Of a stretch of DNA of 64,000 nt, positions 35,932-44,958 are shown one piece after another. The DNA is from Rhizobium sp. RM (lineage in GTDB: Bacteria > Pseudomonadota > Alphaproteobacteria > Rhizobiales > Rhizobiaceae). The number at the start of each line of letters is the position of its first letter. Position 1 is the stretch's first letter. The notes below the pieces were generated by a model. It searched no databases and was not told the origin of the DNA. It saw only the letters and a program-made list of their open reading frames with translations. The translations under genes and the position numbers were made by a program. Location of the stretch: NCBI RefSeq assembly GCF_013390595.1, contig NZ_JACAWV010000022.1, positions 744,001-808,000 on the forward strand. The letters run 5' to 3'.

Positions 35932-37756
35932 GGGGCTTTGTGGCCTCTACCAGCCATGCCTTCACGTTTGCATCGCTTATCAGCGGCGAAACCTTTTCGG
36001 ACACGGTGGCGTGGTAAGCATTCAGCCACTCCAGTTCCTCGTCGGTCAAAAGTGACGTAACGATCAGTCGGCGATCGATCGGGCACCAGGTCAGCGTCTC
36101 GAATGACAGCATCGGCTGATCGCCACCCTCCACATCTTCCGCCTGACGGACATAAATCAGGTTCTCGATACGGATGCCGAAAGCGCCGGGTCGATAATAA
36201 CCGGGCTCGTTCGACAGGATCATGCCGGGCAGCAGTTCCTGTGTTGCAAGCCGCGAGATACGCTGTGGCCCTTCATGAACAGAAAGGTAAGAGCCGACAC
36301 CATGCCCGGTTCCGTGCGCGTAATCGGCACCGGCTTTCCACAAAGCGATACGCGCCAGAGGGTCGAGATCGCATCCGCGCGATCCCTTTGGAAACTTCGC
36401 CAGGCTGATAGCAATCATGCCTTTGAGTACCAGCGTGAAAAAGCGCTTCTGTTCGTCCGGCACGGAGCCGATCGCAACCGTGCGCGTGATATCTGTGGTT
36501 CCATTGACATATTGTGCACCGGAATCGACGAGGAACATCTCGCCATCCTTGAGAGCACGATCGCTCTCCGTCGTCACCCGGTAGTGAATGATCGCGGCAT
36601 GTTCCCCTGCCCCGGAAATCGTATCGAACGAGACATCCTTGAGCGGGTTCTGCATGGCCTGCCCCACCCGTGCGCGTGCCGCCTCAAGCGCTTTTACGGC
36701 CTCGATCTCGCTGATGCTGCCCGGTTTCTGGCTGTCCAGCCAGCAGAGATATTCGACCATCGCCGCACCATCCTGAACGTGCGCCGCCGCAGAGCCGGCA
36801 AGCTCCGCTTCGTTCTTGCAGGCGCGCGGCAACCGGACGGGATCGACCGCCTCGACAAGATCGCCACCAGCCGCGGTGATTGCACGGGTCAGGGCAACGG
36901 GCGCCAGATCGATATCGACCATCACACGCCCACCAGCGCTGGCAATGGCATGCAGGCGTGGTTCGATCTGGGACGGTGGCAACTGCGTCGCAAGCTGTGC
37001 CAGATAAGCCTCGACCTCGATCCCGGTTTTCCGCTTATCGAGGAAAATATCGGCCTTTCCATCCGCATAAATGATGGCACGTGCCAGCGGGTGCGGTGTG
37101 TGTGGAACGTCGTTGCCGCGAATATTGAAGATCCAGGCAATCGACGACGGGTCCGTCACCAGCGCGGCCTGAGCGCCTTTTGACTGTACCGTCTCGGCTA
37201 CCGCGGCGATCTTGTCTTTCGCGAGCTTGCCGGTAAAGGCATCCGGCTGGATCGTCACCGGTTCCAGCGGCTCGGACGGACGACCTTCCCACAGTGCATC
37301 CAGCGGGTTCTTTTCCAACAGAACCACCTTGCCACCCTTGCCGACCAAGGTTTTTTCAAAACGCTTCAGCTCCGCATCGGTGTGGAGCCAGGGATCGATG
37401 CCAAGACGAAAGCCTTGCTGGGCATGTTCCGATAACCAGATCGATGGCGGAGCACCGACGAGATCGCCGCCGCTGAAGACAGATTGATCGACCTGCGACG
37501 TCAACTGCGTCGTGTAACGGCCATCAACGAAAACGACCGCTTGATCGCGCGTGACAAGCACAATCCCCGCAGACCCTGTAAAGCCCGTCAACCAGGCCAT
37601 CCGTTCCGATGCCTCAGGCACATATTCGCCCTGATATTCATCGGCGCGCGGCACCAGAAAACCATCGATCCCCAAAGCATCGAAGCGGGCACGAAGGGCG
37701 TCAACGCGGGCCTTGCCGAATTGCGGCGCGGATTTGTTTTCGAAGGTCTGGAACAT
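35921..37756 (-). CDS. pepP: Aminopeptidase P family protein (X-Pro aminopeptidase)
   Basis: A 611-residue M24 metallopeptidase of the long, three-domain type found in rhizobia and eukaryotes. The C-terminal pita-bread domain carries the five metal ligands: DSGAQYVNGTTDIT (two Asp), the His region HGTGHGVGSYLSVHEGP, and Glu in NEPGYYRPGAFGIRIEN and a later ENLI. Domains 1 and 2 precede it. It removes N-terminal residues before proline, in the cytosol (no signal peptide). Its 3' end overlaps azlD on the other strand. The name is assigned by family; a more specific substrate is unknown. Confidence 0.9.
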   Translation of the reverse strand: MFQTFENKSAPQFGKARVDALRARFDALGIDGFLVPRADEYQGEYVPEASERMAWLTGFTGSAGIVLVTRDQAVVFVDGRYTTQLTSQVDQSVFSGGDLVGAPPSIWLSEHAQQGFRLGIDPWLHTDAELKRFEKTLVGKGGKVVLLEKNPLDALWEGRPSEPLEPVTIQPDAFTGKLAKDKIAAVAETVQSKGAQAALVTDPSSIAWIFNIRGNDVPHTPHPLARAIIYADGKADIFLDKRKTGIEVEAYLAQLATQLPPSQIEPRLHAIASAGGRVMVDIDLAPVALTRAITAAGGDLVEAVDPVRLPRACKNEAELAGSAAAHVQDGAAMVEYLCWLDSQKPGSISEIEAVKALEAARARVGQAMQNPLKDVSFDTISGAGEHAAIIHYRVTTESDRALKDGEMFLVDSGAQYVNGTTDITRTVAIGSVPDEQKRFFTLVLKGMIAISLAKFPKGSRGCDLDPLARIALWKAGADYAHGTGHGVGSYLSVHEGPQRISRLATQELLPGMILSNEPGYYRPGAFGIRIENLIYVRQAEDVEGGDQPMLSFETLTWCPIDRRLIVTSLLTDEELEWLNAYHATVSEKVSPLISDANVKAWLVEATKPLMR

Positions 37757-38038
37757 GAGTGTTTTCCGGATGCTGTCATCTTGATGTGGTGATTGGCATG
37801 ACCGGCAAAGCGGTCACGGCAGCCGACAATGGCATGCCGGCAGACAACGTTTCAAGCAATGAAATTGGCACAAAAAATATGCATTACGCATTCCATTAGT
37901 CATACATTGGATCGACAGACATGCGAAATACGCATACCTACCGTGAAATCAGACCCCTAACCAAGCAAAATGGCATCGCTTATATTCAGATCATCGAGCG
38001 GGGAGACAAACTTCTCCGTACAACCAAGGATTTGAAAA
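37757..38038. other. Intergenic region with ATGC...GCAT repeats
   Basis: A 282-base interval between the pepP start and a small gene. It holds two related inverted repeats, ATGC-N5-GCAT at 37879-37891 and ATGCG-N5-CGCAT at 37921-37935, 43 bases apart. No other gene is seen. Confidence 0.45.
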
Positions 38039-38212
38039 ATGGCAAAGTCTTTCCTCCGCACGGCTTTCGATCGCGTTATTGAAGCACGCGAGCGTCAGGT
38101 AAGCCGCCACGTCGACGCAGCCCTGCTCAACCTCGACGACAAGTCGCTCGAAGCGCTTGGCATGAACCGCGCAGAGCTTCGCCGCAAGGCAAAGTCCAGC
38201 TACGTATTCTGA
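38039..38212 (+). CDS. Small basic protein of 57 aa
   Basis: A 57-residue protein, MAKSFLRTAFDRVIEARERQ at the start, then an amphipathic helix VDAALLNLDDKSLEALGMN and RAELRRKAKSSYVF at the end. AAGGA lies 8 bases upstream of the ATG, and a strong terminator follows about 110 bases after the stop, so it is a real monocistronic gene. The protein pattern resembles the DUF1127-like small rhizobial proteins, but this is not certain. It may bind RNA or protein; function unknown. Confidence 0.72.
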   Translation: MAKSFLRTAFDRVIEARERQVSRHVDAALLNLDDKSLEALGMNRAELRRKAKSSYVF

Positions 38213-38323
38213 TTGCCTCCAGGCGCGGATCTCCTCCCTCCACCGCGTCTGAGACTGGAATACGTGTACCCGCTTGAGTTCCTCCTCCTCGACTCGCGGG
38301 TTAGATCAGCAAGACTGATCACA

Positions 38324-38349
38324 GGCGGCGCGAAAGCGCCGCCTTTTTT
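38324..38349 (+). terminator. Strong terminator after the 57-aa gene
   Basis: GGCGGCGC, loop GAAA, GCGCCGCC followed by six T's: an 8-pair all-GC stem with a GNRA-type loop. The T-run is only on the plus strand, so it ends the 57-aa gene transcript and not prmA. Confidence 0.9.
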
Positions 38350-38366
38350 ATGCTGTGAAGAAGAGT

Positions 38367-39245
38367 TCAGTCCTTGCGAAGATGCAGTGTGACCCAGCCG
38401 TTGCGCCAGATCGTGCGGACATGCGAGAGCCGCGCGCCGTTATAGGCGGCAAGCACCTTCCAGCGTTGCGACGCCAGAATTCCAGACAGAATGACCGTAC
38501 CGCCCGGCGCCAGGTGCGAAACGAGCTGTGGTGCCATCTTGATCAACGGCCGCGCCAGAATATTGGCGATGATCAGGTCAAACGGGCCGTGTCTGCGAAA
38601 CGCATCGGAATGGAAACCTGGAGCGGTCTCCAGCGTCATACCGGAAGCAATACCGTTCAAACGAACGTTTTCCTTTGCGACCTTGACGGCAATCGGATCG
38701 ATATCGGTGGCAAGAACCGGGATCGGCCGCATCTTGCGAACGGCAATTGCCAGCACGCCGCTACCGGTGCCGAGATCGAGCGCGTTGCGAACCGTGCGGG
38801 CGCGAAGCACATCTTCGATCATTTCCAGGCAGCCGGCCGTCGTGCCGTGGTGACCGGTACCGAATGCCTGTCCGGCCTCGATTTCGATCGCAAGATCGTT
38901 GGCCCGAACCTTGTCGCGATCGTGCGAGCCATGAACGATGAAACGCCCTGCCCGAACGGGCTTCAGGCCTTCAAGCGACTTCGCGATCCAGTCGATATCC
39001 GGGACAGCTTCCTGTTCAATGACGAGGCCGGAGAAAGCGGGCTCGAGCAGCGCTGCGAAGCGCTCGCGATATTCCTCCTCCTCCTCAGCCATGAGATAGA
39101 TCGACGCTTCCCAGATGTCGCGTTTCTCGTCCACTTCGGTCGTGGCGATCGCAACATCCTCTTCGCCGAAATAATCCGACATGAGATCGAGAATTTCACC
39201 GGCCTTGATTTCGGTCGTGGTGACGTAAAGTCGAATTTCGCTCAC
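38367..39245 (-). CDS. prmA: Ribosomal protein L11 methyltransferase
   Basis: A 292-residue SAM-dependent methyltransferase that trimethylates ribosomal protein L11. N-terminal substrate domain (EIRLYVTTTEIKAGEILD, IWEASIYLMAEEE), then GQAFGTGHHGTTAGCLEM and the SAM motif ALDLGTGSGVLAIAV, then IANILARPLIKMAP with the N-I-L-A motif. The ORF is open to 39293, but the GTG at 39245 with AAGGAA upstream gives the family length. Cytosolic, probably monocistronic. Confidence 0.95.
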   Translation of the reverse strand: MSEIRLYVTTTEIKAGEILDLMSDYFGEEDVAIATTEVDEKRDIWEASIYLMAEEEEEYRERFAALLEPAFSGLVIEQEAVPDIDWIAKSLEGLKPVRAGRFIVHGSHDRDKVRANDLAIEIEAGQAFGTGHHGTTAGCLEMIEDVLRARTVRNALDLGTGSGVLAIAVRKMRPIPVLATDIDPIAVKVAKENVRLNGIASGMTLETAPGFHSDAFRRHGPFDLIIANILARPLIKMAPQLVSHLAPGGTVILSGILASQRWKVLAAYNGARLSHVRTIWRNGWVTLHLRKD

Positions 39246-39364
39246 GGCGGGCTGCTTTCCTTGGCTGCGGGTCTGCGTTTGCCTTTGCCACAAAAAACCC
39301 GCAAGTCCAATAACCCAGCGTGAAACTCGGCTCGGTTTTGTCCGCGACGCGATGTATTTGCGAC

Positions 39365-39964
39365 TTAGCTTTTCAGAAGATTTTTCAGCTTCTCAACGGC
39401 AACATCAGGGTTTTCACCATAAGCGATGGTCGACACAAAGCGTGAATTCGCATCGAGCAGGATCACCGATGCCGTATGATCCATCGTGTAGTCACCGTTC
39501 GGATCCTTATCATCGACCGGCACCTTCTTGGCATAGATGCGATAGCCTTTGAGCGTCTCTGCAATCCGCTCGGGCGAACCGGTGACACCGATAATCCGCT
39601 TTGAGACATTCGAGACGTATTGCTGCATGATTTCAGGTGTATCCCGCTCGGGATCGACGGAGATGAAATAGGCCTGCATCTTGTCACCGGCCGGGTCGAC
39701 CTGCTCCATCCAGCCATTCAGCTCGAAAAGCGTCGTCGGGCAGACCTCAGGGCAATGGGTGAAACCGAAGAAAAGAGCAGTTGGCTTGCCGGAGAAGTTC
39801 TTCTCAGTAATCGTCTGACCATTCTGGGCCGTCAGTTCGAAGGGCACGCCGTAAGGCGCCTCCACCATCTGCTCACGCGACTTGGTCATTTCCAGCGTCA
39901 GCCAGCCAATGACACCGCCAAGAACGACGACAACGGCCCACAATGCGATGCGAATATTTCTCAT
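39365..39964 (-). CDS. SCO/SenC/PrrC family copper protein
   Basis: A 199-residue thioredoxin-fold protein anchored by an N-terminal membrane segment (residues 6-25). The copper/thiol site is C71-P-E-V-C75 with H163 in MDHTASV. These proteins deliver copper to the CuA site of cytochrome oxidase, or act as thiol-disulfide reductases, in the periplasm. Neighbour: a 52-residue membrane protein on the same strand. No cytochrome oxidase genes are in the window. Confidence 0.93.
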   Translation of the reverse strand: MRNIRIALWAVVVVLGGVIGWLTLEMTKSREQMVEAPYGVPFELTAQNGQTITEKNFSGKPTALFFGFTHCPEVCPTTLFELNGWMEQVDPAGDKMQAYFISVDPERDTPEIMQQYVSNVSKRIIGVTGSPERIAETLKGYRIYAKKVPVDDKDPNGDYTMDHTASVILLDANSRFVSTIAYGENPDVAVEKLKNLLKS

Positions 39965-40102
39965 GTTTCGATCCTGCCCATCAGCGAATACCGCCGACCT
40001 TCGCCGTCTGGATAATCAACCGTGACAGCGGCCGCAAATCAACTCGACGTATTTCCGCCGACCGCGCTGATTTGTCACAAACATTCGACGCCGATCAATC
40101 TC

Positions 40103-40261
40103 TCAGAAACACCAGGAAATTCCGCTCTGGACGGCGGAAAGGAAAATGTCCGTACCATGCTTCACCCATCCGTCGAACGTCAGAAGCACGACGGCCAATC
40201 CGGCAGCGGTCGCGATGCCGGCAAGCGCAAATTTAAGCGGACTGGAAAGAAGTTCGTTCAT
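40103..40261 (-). CDS. Small membrane protein (52 aa)
   Basis: A 52-residue protein with start MNELLSSPLKF and a hydrophobic segment ALAGIATAAGLAVVLLTF (about 12-29), then WVKHGTDIFLSAVQSGISWCF. The ATG at 40261 is the first suited to this layout; the frame continues 22 codons upstream but without good start evidence. It lies upstream of the SCO gene on the same strand, so a copper- or respiration-linked role is possible but only inferred by position. Confidence 0.55.
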   Translation of the reverse strand: MNELLSSPLKFALAGIATAAGLAVVLLTFDGWVKHGTDIFLSAVQSGISWCF

Positions 40262-40489
40262 GACAACGATTATAACCGGCTTTCTGCCACGCGAGAACAC
40301 CCAAAAATACGTGCCGTTTCGAGGCACATCGGCGCAAATGTTAGGGAATGTTTAAAAGCTTGCAGCGCATTATCGCCGCCAGCGGTTTTCAAGCACCGAC
40401 ATGATGTCCTCCGGGGAAACTCCCGCTACCGCATAGAGCCTCCATATCACACAGGCCTGCCAGAGAGCCATCAGGGGAAAGTTCCGGCC

Positions 40490-40957
40490 ATGTCCAACGC
40501 CATCAAGCAATCCGGCGCGTATCTCGAAATCGTTTCCTTCCATCTCGGCGATCAGGAATTCTGCATCGACATCATGGCGATCCGCGAAATCCGCGGCTGG
40601 GCGCCGGTTACGCCGATGCCGCACACACCGCCCTACGTCTTGGGCCTCATCAACCTGCGTGGCGCCGTCATCCCTGTCATCGACATGGCAGGCCGCCTCG
40701 GCATGAAGATGACCGAACCGTCCGAACGTTCCGCCATCATCGTCACCGATATTGGCGGCAAGCTTGTCGGCCTGCTGGTAGAGCAGGTCTCCGACATGAT
40801 GACCATCCGCTCGGAAGATCTGCAGCCGGCACCAGATATCATCCCTGAAGAACAGCGCAGTTTCTGCCGCGGCATCGTCGCACTGGAAAAAAGCATGGTC
40901 TGCTTCCTCAACCTCGACACCGTCATTGCTGACGAGTTGGCGCGCGAAGCCGCCTGA
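40490..40957 (+). CDS. cheW: CheW chemotaxis coupling protein
   Basis: A 155-residue scaffold protein linking chemoreceptors to CheA. It shows the family pattern: EIVSFHLGDQEFCIDIMAIREIRGW, VLGLINLRGAVIPVIDM, and LLVEQVSDMMTI. The ATG at 40490 with AGGGGA upstream matches the family; the frame is open far upstream. It stands alone with no other chemotaxis gene in the window, which is common for an extra CheW copy in rhizobia. Confidence 0.95.
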   Translation: MSNAIKQSGAYLEIVSFHLGDQEFCIDIMAIREIRGWAPVTPMPHTPPYVLGLINLRGAVIPVIDMAGRLGMKMTEPSERSAIIVTDIGGKLVGLLVEQVSDMMTIRSEDLQPAPDIIPEEQRSFCRGIVALEKSMVCFLNLDTVIADELAREAA

Positions 40958-40988
40958 CGGGACCAAACAAAAAATCGAGATTGATTTG

Positions 40989-41017
40989 AACGGCAGGCCT
41001 CACGGCTTGCCGTTTTT
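40989..41017 (+). terminator. Terminator after cheW
   Basis: AACGGCAGGCC, a short loop, GGCTTGCCGTT and then TTTTT: a stem of about 10 pairs with one mismatch on the plus strand. It overlaps the last codons of the converging creA gene, so part of that gene's end codes for the cheW terminator. Confidence 0.75.
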
Positions 41018-41491
41018 CCATGTGACCGGCTGATTGTAGAGCGGCACCGTGGAGATCGCCATCTTGGCAGAACCGTCTGTCAGTTCCCTGGCGTGGATAA
41101 GATAGATCAGGGTGTCATTCGTCTTGTCGTAGACACGGCTGACAACAAGCTTTTTCCAGACCAGAGACATGCCCTGCCGAAAAACCTCTTCACCGCCCTT
41201 GGACAGATTGATGTCGCCAATCTCGACCGGGCCGGTCTGGCTGCAGGAAATGGCATTGTTCGACGGATCTTCAAACCAGTTGCCATTTTTCAGCCGGTCG
41301 ATGACACCACGTTCGAAATAGGTGACGTGGCACGTCACCCCACTGATTTTGGGATCGGCGATAGCCTCGACGACAATGTCGTTGCCGATCCAGTCGACCC
41401 CGACCTCGCCAACGACTTCGGAATGCGCGACTGTCACCGGTAGCACAGCCAGAAATCCTGCAAAAAGCGACAGCAAACCCTTCGTCTTCAT
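41000..41491 (-). CDS. creA: CreA family protein
   Basis: A 163-residue protein of the CreA family (PF05981-like): VGEVGVDWIGNDIVVEAIADP, then GVTCHVTYFERGVIDRLKNG and SCSQTGPVEI. Residues 1-22 are a Sec signal peptide (LLSLFAGFLAVLPVTVAHS), so it acts in the periplasm. The ATG at 41491 has GGAGAA nearby. E. coli CreA is of unknown function; the name reflects an old genetic location only. Confidence 0.88.
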   Translation of the reverse strand: MKTKGLLSLFAGFLAVLPVTVAHSEVVGEVGVDWIGNDIVVEAIADPKISGVTCHVTYFERGVIDRLKNGNWFEDPSNNAISCSQTGPVEIGDINLSKGGEEVFRQGMSLVWKKLVVSRVYDKTNDTLIYLIHARELTDGSAKMAISTVPLYNQPVTWKNGKP

Positions 41492-41538
41492 CGCATGTTC
41501 TCCATTGCACCCAGATGAAAGATAGGAAGTCCGACCGG

Positions 41539-42171
41539 TCAGGCAACCCGCGAAGCGACGCGTTTTTTCATGCTGCACGGCTCGTAGCCGGTGGCCGTCA
41601 GCCGACCGGCTACCATGCCGATCCTGTCCGGCACCTCGCGAATATCCGCAACCTTGAGTGCCTTTGTTGCAGCGATCGCGGCTGCAGCGCAAACCACGGC
41701 ATCTTCCGCCGCATTGTGATGCACAAAACGAAGCTTAAGATGATCGGCGATGACGTTGAGTTTGTGAGATGGCAGTTGCGGCCACACGCGCTGGGAAATC
41801 TTGACGCTGCACAAATAGGACAAGCGCGGATAACGCTGCCGATATTTGTCGAATGAAGCCCGCATGACGCTGAAATCGAAGGCTGCGTTGTGGGCAATCA
41901 TTGTGGCGTCGTGAAAATCGTCAATGAACTCTTCCATGACGTCCGGGAACTCCGGCGCATCCTCGACATCAGCCGGACGAATGCCGTGAACGGCAATATT
42001 GAAAGGCGAAAACCGCATGTCCTTCGGCCGGATGAGCCGCTCCTCGACCCGGACGATCTCACCCTGTTCTATCCATGCCAATCCAACGGAGCAGGCGCTT
42101 CCCCTCTCCTCATTGGCGGTTTCGAAGTCGATGGCGATGGTTTTCAAGAGTGATTCCCGTTCTTTCAGCAT
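41539..42171 (-). CDS. DEDDh-type 3'-5' exonuclease
   Basis: A 210-residue protein of the DnaQ/RNase T exonuclease superfamily. The DEDDh residues are seen as IAIDFETAN (Asp, Glu), MIAHNAAFDFSVM (Asp) and HHNAAEDAVVCA (His...Asp). It has no polymerase-associated domain, so it is a stand-alone exonuclease, possibly an RNase T/ExoX-like enzyme. The ATG at 42171 is used; a TTG eight codons further in is also possible. Cytosolic; substrate unknown. Confidence 0.85.
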   Translation of the reverse strand: MLKERESLLKTIAIDFETANEERGSACSVGLAWIEQGEIVRVEERLIRPKDMRFSPFNIAVHGIRPADVEDAPEFPDVMEEFIDDFHDATMIAHNAAFDFSVMRASFDKYRQRYPRLSYLCSVKISQRVWPQLPSHKLNVIADHLKLRFVHHNAAEDAVVCAAAAIAATKALKVADIREVPDRIGMVAGRLTATGYEPCSMKKRVASRVA

Positions 42172-42193
42172 CCCGGCATAAACCGGTTTCGCC

Positions 42194-43096
42194 TCAAAGA
42201 GAACCGTCAGTGGCTGAGCCGGCCTCGGAAAGCATCCAGTCTCTCAACTTCACGAGATCGGGATTATCCAGCGCCCGTTGCGGGAAAACGAGGAAATAGG
42301 CCAGCGTGCTGGTGATATCCTTCTCGAACGGCGCTAACAACGTCCCTTCAGCAAGCTCCCGCGACACAAGCGAACGCCGGGTGAGTGCAACACCATGCCC
42401 TGCTTTGGCAGCATCAAGCGCACCGTTGCTGTCGATGAACACGGTTCCGCCGGATGCATCGACATCCATCGCTCCGGCCGTTTCCAGCCAAAGCCGCCAT
42501 TCGTTCCGGTTTTCATCGTGCAGAAGCGGAACGGATTGCAGATCGCCGGGGGTCCGAAGAGGGCCACGTTTTTCGATAAGAATTGGCGAACAGACCGGCA
42601 AGGTGCTGTCATCAATGAACCTGATGCTCTCCAGCCCCTCATAGCGGCCATACCCGTGCCGAACGGCTAGGTCGACATCATCCTTCGAGAAATCCACCAG
42701 ACGATTGGTCACGCTGATGCGGACATCGACATGCGGGTTCTGTTGCTGAAATGCCGGAAGTCTTGGCATCAGCCACTGCGCGGCGAAGGTTGGCGTGCAG
42801 CTCAAGGTCAGAACCGAGATCCCGGACCTGGCCGTCAGTTCCGCCGTCGCCTCGCGCATCATCCGAAACGCCGTGCGAAGCGCGCCGTAATATCGTTCCC
42901 CTTCACGCGTCAACTGAATGCTACGGGGCCGGCGGAAAAACAGCTGCACGCCGAGACGGGATTCGAGTTCGCGGATTTGCAGGCTTACGGCACCGGGTGT
43001 CACGCTCAACTCGTTGGATGCGAGTGTTACACTGCGGTAGCGTGCTGCCGCCTCAAATGCCTGCAAGCCTTTCAAAGATGGAAGTTCGGCAGCCAT
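42194..43096 (-). CDS. LysR-family transcriptional regulator
   Basis: A 300-residue LTTR. The winged helix-turn-helix reads LKGLQAFEAAARYRSVTLASNELSVTPGAVSLQIRELESRLGVQLF-type (N-terminal 65 residues), and the effector domain starts at about 90 with LTLSCTPTFAAQWLMPRL and has GLESIRF. It resembles the GcvA/AmpR subgroup. It is divergent from the EamA transporter gene, with a dyad (43192-43211) between them, so it most likely controls that transporter and itself. Inducer unknown. Confidence 0.92.
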   Translation of the reverse strand: MAAELPSLKGLQAFEAAARYRSVTLASNELSVTPGAVSLQIRELESRLGVQLFFRRPRSIQLTREGERYYGALRTAFRMMREATAELTARSGISVLTLSCTPTFAAQWLMPRLPAFQQQNPHVDVRISVTNRLVDFSKDDVDLAVRHGYGRYEGLESIRFIDDSTLPVCSPILIEKRGPLRTPGDLQSVPLLHDENRNEWRLWLETAGAMDVDASGGTVFIDSNGALDAAKAGHGVALTRRSLVSRELAEGTLLAPFEKDITSTLAYFLVFPQRALDNPDLVKLRDWMLSEAGSATDGSL

Positions 43097-43191
43097 AGTT
43101 TAGTTCACCTCAATCATCCAGCGAGAAACAATCGTTTGAAAACCAAAAGAAATCGGAGATAAATAAGCATAAATCAGCCAGAACAACCAGA

Positions 43192-43211
43192 TCGACAAGA
43201 GAATTTGTCGA
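43192..43211. promoter_or_regulatory. Dyad between the LysR and EamA genes
   Basis: TCGACAA-N6-TTGTCGA, a perfect 7-base inverted repeat in the shared promoter region, about 96 bases from the LysR ATG and 77 from the EamA ATG. It is the best candidate LysR binding site (T-N11-A type). Confidence 0.6.
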
Positions 43212-43287
43212 GGAAAACTCAACTCATATCGGGTGGTGTTTGGCCGATTAGTTTGGGAATATTCGACTTTCGGAGAGGGAGACGATC

Positions 43288-44202
43288 ATGTCGACACCAA
43301 AACAAATGGACGCCAAGGAATGGGGGATGCTGGTCACACTATCCCTGCTCTGGGGCGGATCGTTCTTCTTTATCGGCATCGCAGTGAAAGAACTGCCACC
43401 GGTGACGATTGTGACATTGCGAGTTTTCCTGGCCGCAATCGCACTGCTGATTGTTTGCCGCGTCATGGGCCTTCATTTGCCCCGCCAGGGAGCCGTATGG
43501 CGCGCCTTTTTCGGCATGGGCTTGCTGAACAACATCATTCCCTTCTGCCTGATCGTCTGGGGCCAGACACATATTGCCAGCGGCCTCGCCTCCGTTCTGA
43601 ACGCCACGACCCCGCTATTTACGGTGATCGTCGCGCATTTCCTTACCACCGACGAAAAGATGACCGGCAACAAGCTGGCAGGCGTTCTGATCGGCTTTGC
43701 GGGTGTCGCAACGATGATCGGGTCAACGGCATTCGCCGGCGCGACATCGGGGTTCTGGGGACAGATCGCCATCTTGGGAGCGGCCATTTCCTACGCGTTT
43801 GCAAGCATCTTCGGACGCCGTTTCAAGGCGATGGGTGTACCACCGCTGATGACGGCAACAGGCCAGATATCCTCGTCTACGCTCATGCTCATCCCGCTTG
43901 CGCTTTTGATCGACAAACCGTGGACACTGACGATGCCTGGCCTGGAAACCTGGGGAGCGCTGGTCGGAATTGCGCTGCTGTCAACTGCGCTCGCTTACCT
44001 GATCTTCTTCCGTATTCTGGCAACGGCGGGAGCGACCAACCTTGCCCTCGTTACCTTCCTTATTCCCGTCAGCGCCATCCTGCTCGGCTCAATGTTCCTT
44101 GGCGAACGTCTGGAACCCAAACATTTCGCCGGCATGGCAATGATCGCCGCCGGGCTTGCCGCGATCGACGGAAGGCTGCTGAGACGGTTCAAACTCGCCT
44201 AA
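43288..44202 (+). CDS. EamA/DMT-family transporter
   Basis: A 304-residue membrane protein with about ten TM segments in two EamA repeats, starting EWGMLVTLSLLWGGSFFFIGIAVKELPPVTIVTLRVFLAAIALL and repeating from about residue 150 (GQIAILGAAISYAFASIFGRRFKAM). GGAGAGGGAG precedes the ATG. DMT exporters remove amino acids or other metabolites; the substrate cannot be told. Divergent from the LysR gene and probably its target. Confidence 0.9.
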   Translation: MSTPKQMDAKEWGMLVTLSLLWGGSFFFIGIAVKELPPVTIVTLRVFLAAIALLIVCRVMGLHLPRQGAVWRAFFGMGLLNNIIPFCLIVWGQTHIASGLASVLNATTPLFTVIVAHFLTTDEKMTGNKLAGVLIGFAGVATMIGSTAFAGATSGFWGQIAILGAAISYAFASIFGRRFKAMGVPPLMTATGQISSSTLMLIPLALLIDKPWTLTMPGLETWGALVGIALLSTALAYLIFFRILATAGATNLALVTFLIPVSAILLGSMFLGERLEPKHFAGMAMIAAGLAAIDGRLLRRFKLA

Positions 44203-44418
44203 AACGACAACGGGCGTTGACAGCAGCGCATGGCATCAGCATCCTTCCGAACATGATCGCACAGTCCAAAAATACGATGCTTAACATCATCACCTCCGGT
44301 AAACCGGCGGGCGATGGAGCATTGGCGCAGTAGACCAGCGATCTTTGTCCATCCAGCCCTGCCGCCAGAGCAGGGCAATTTGGATACCTGCTCTCCGGCC
44401 CAATCAAGGAGAACAGCG

Positions 44419-44952
44419 ATGCCACAGCCACAAGATGGTACTCCACCCTCTTCAGACTTCAGGATCGACGACCTGATCGTTCGTGGGATCAGACCAGACG
44501 ACGCAGAAGGTCTGACCGATGTCCTCAACCTGCCGGGCGTCCGCCTCGGCACGTTGCGCCAGCCCTTTCAGAGCGTGGCATGCACACGTCAATACATCGA
44601 GGGACTTTCGCGCTCGGATATCGTCGTCGCGGCTGAGTGGCGCGGCCGTATCCTGGGAAATGCCGGGCTGCATGCGAAATCCGGCAGGCAGAAGCATGTC
44701 GCGACACTGGGGATTGGCATCCATGACGATTTCGTCGGCAAAGGCATCGGCTCCAGACTTCTGGCCGCGCTGATCGATGCGGCAGAAAACTGGCACGACA
44801 TCCATCGGATTGACCTCACCGTTTTTACGGACAACACAGCCGCCGTGCGCCTCTATGAAAAATTCGGGTTTGAGATCGAAGGCACATTGAGGAACTATGC
44901 ATTTCGCAACGGCACCTATGCCGACTCCTACCTCATGGCACGGCTGCGATAG
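44419..44952 (+). CDS. GNAT-family acetyltransferase
   Basis: A 177-residue acetyltransferase with the RimI-type pattern: RIDDLIVRGIRPDDAEGLTDVL at the N-terminus, LGIGIHDDFVGKGIGSRLLAALID as the acetyl-CoA site and DLTVFTDNTAAVRLYEKFGFEIEG. It looks like the L-amino acid or ribosomal-type acetyltransferase YhhY class. The ATG at 44419 has AAGGAG upstream; the frame is open further upstream. Converges with the APH-type gene. Substrate unknown. Confidence 0.9.
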   Translation: MPQPQDGTPPSSDFRIDDLIVRGIRPDDAEGLTDVLNLPGVRLGTLRQPFQSVACTRQYIEGLSRSDIVVAAEWRGRILGNAGLHAKSGRQKHVATLGIGIHDDFVGKGIGSRLLAALIDAAENWHDIHRIDLTVFTDNTAAVRLYEKFGFEIEGTLRNYAFRNGTYADSYLMARLR

Positions 44953-44958
44953 CAACGC

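Noticed and set aside
37879-37935. ATGC-N5-GCAT elements as a Fur- or Irr-type site
   Set aside because: The arms do not match known iron-box or ICE sequences; kept only as a minor repeat.
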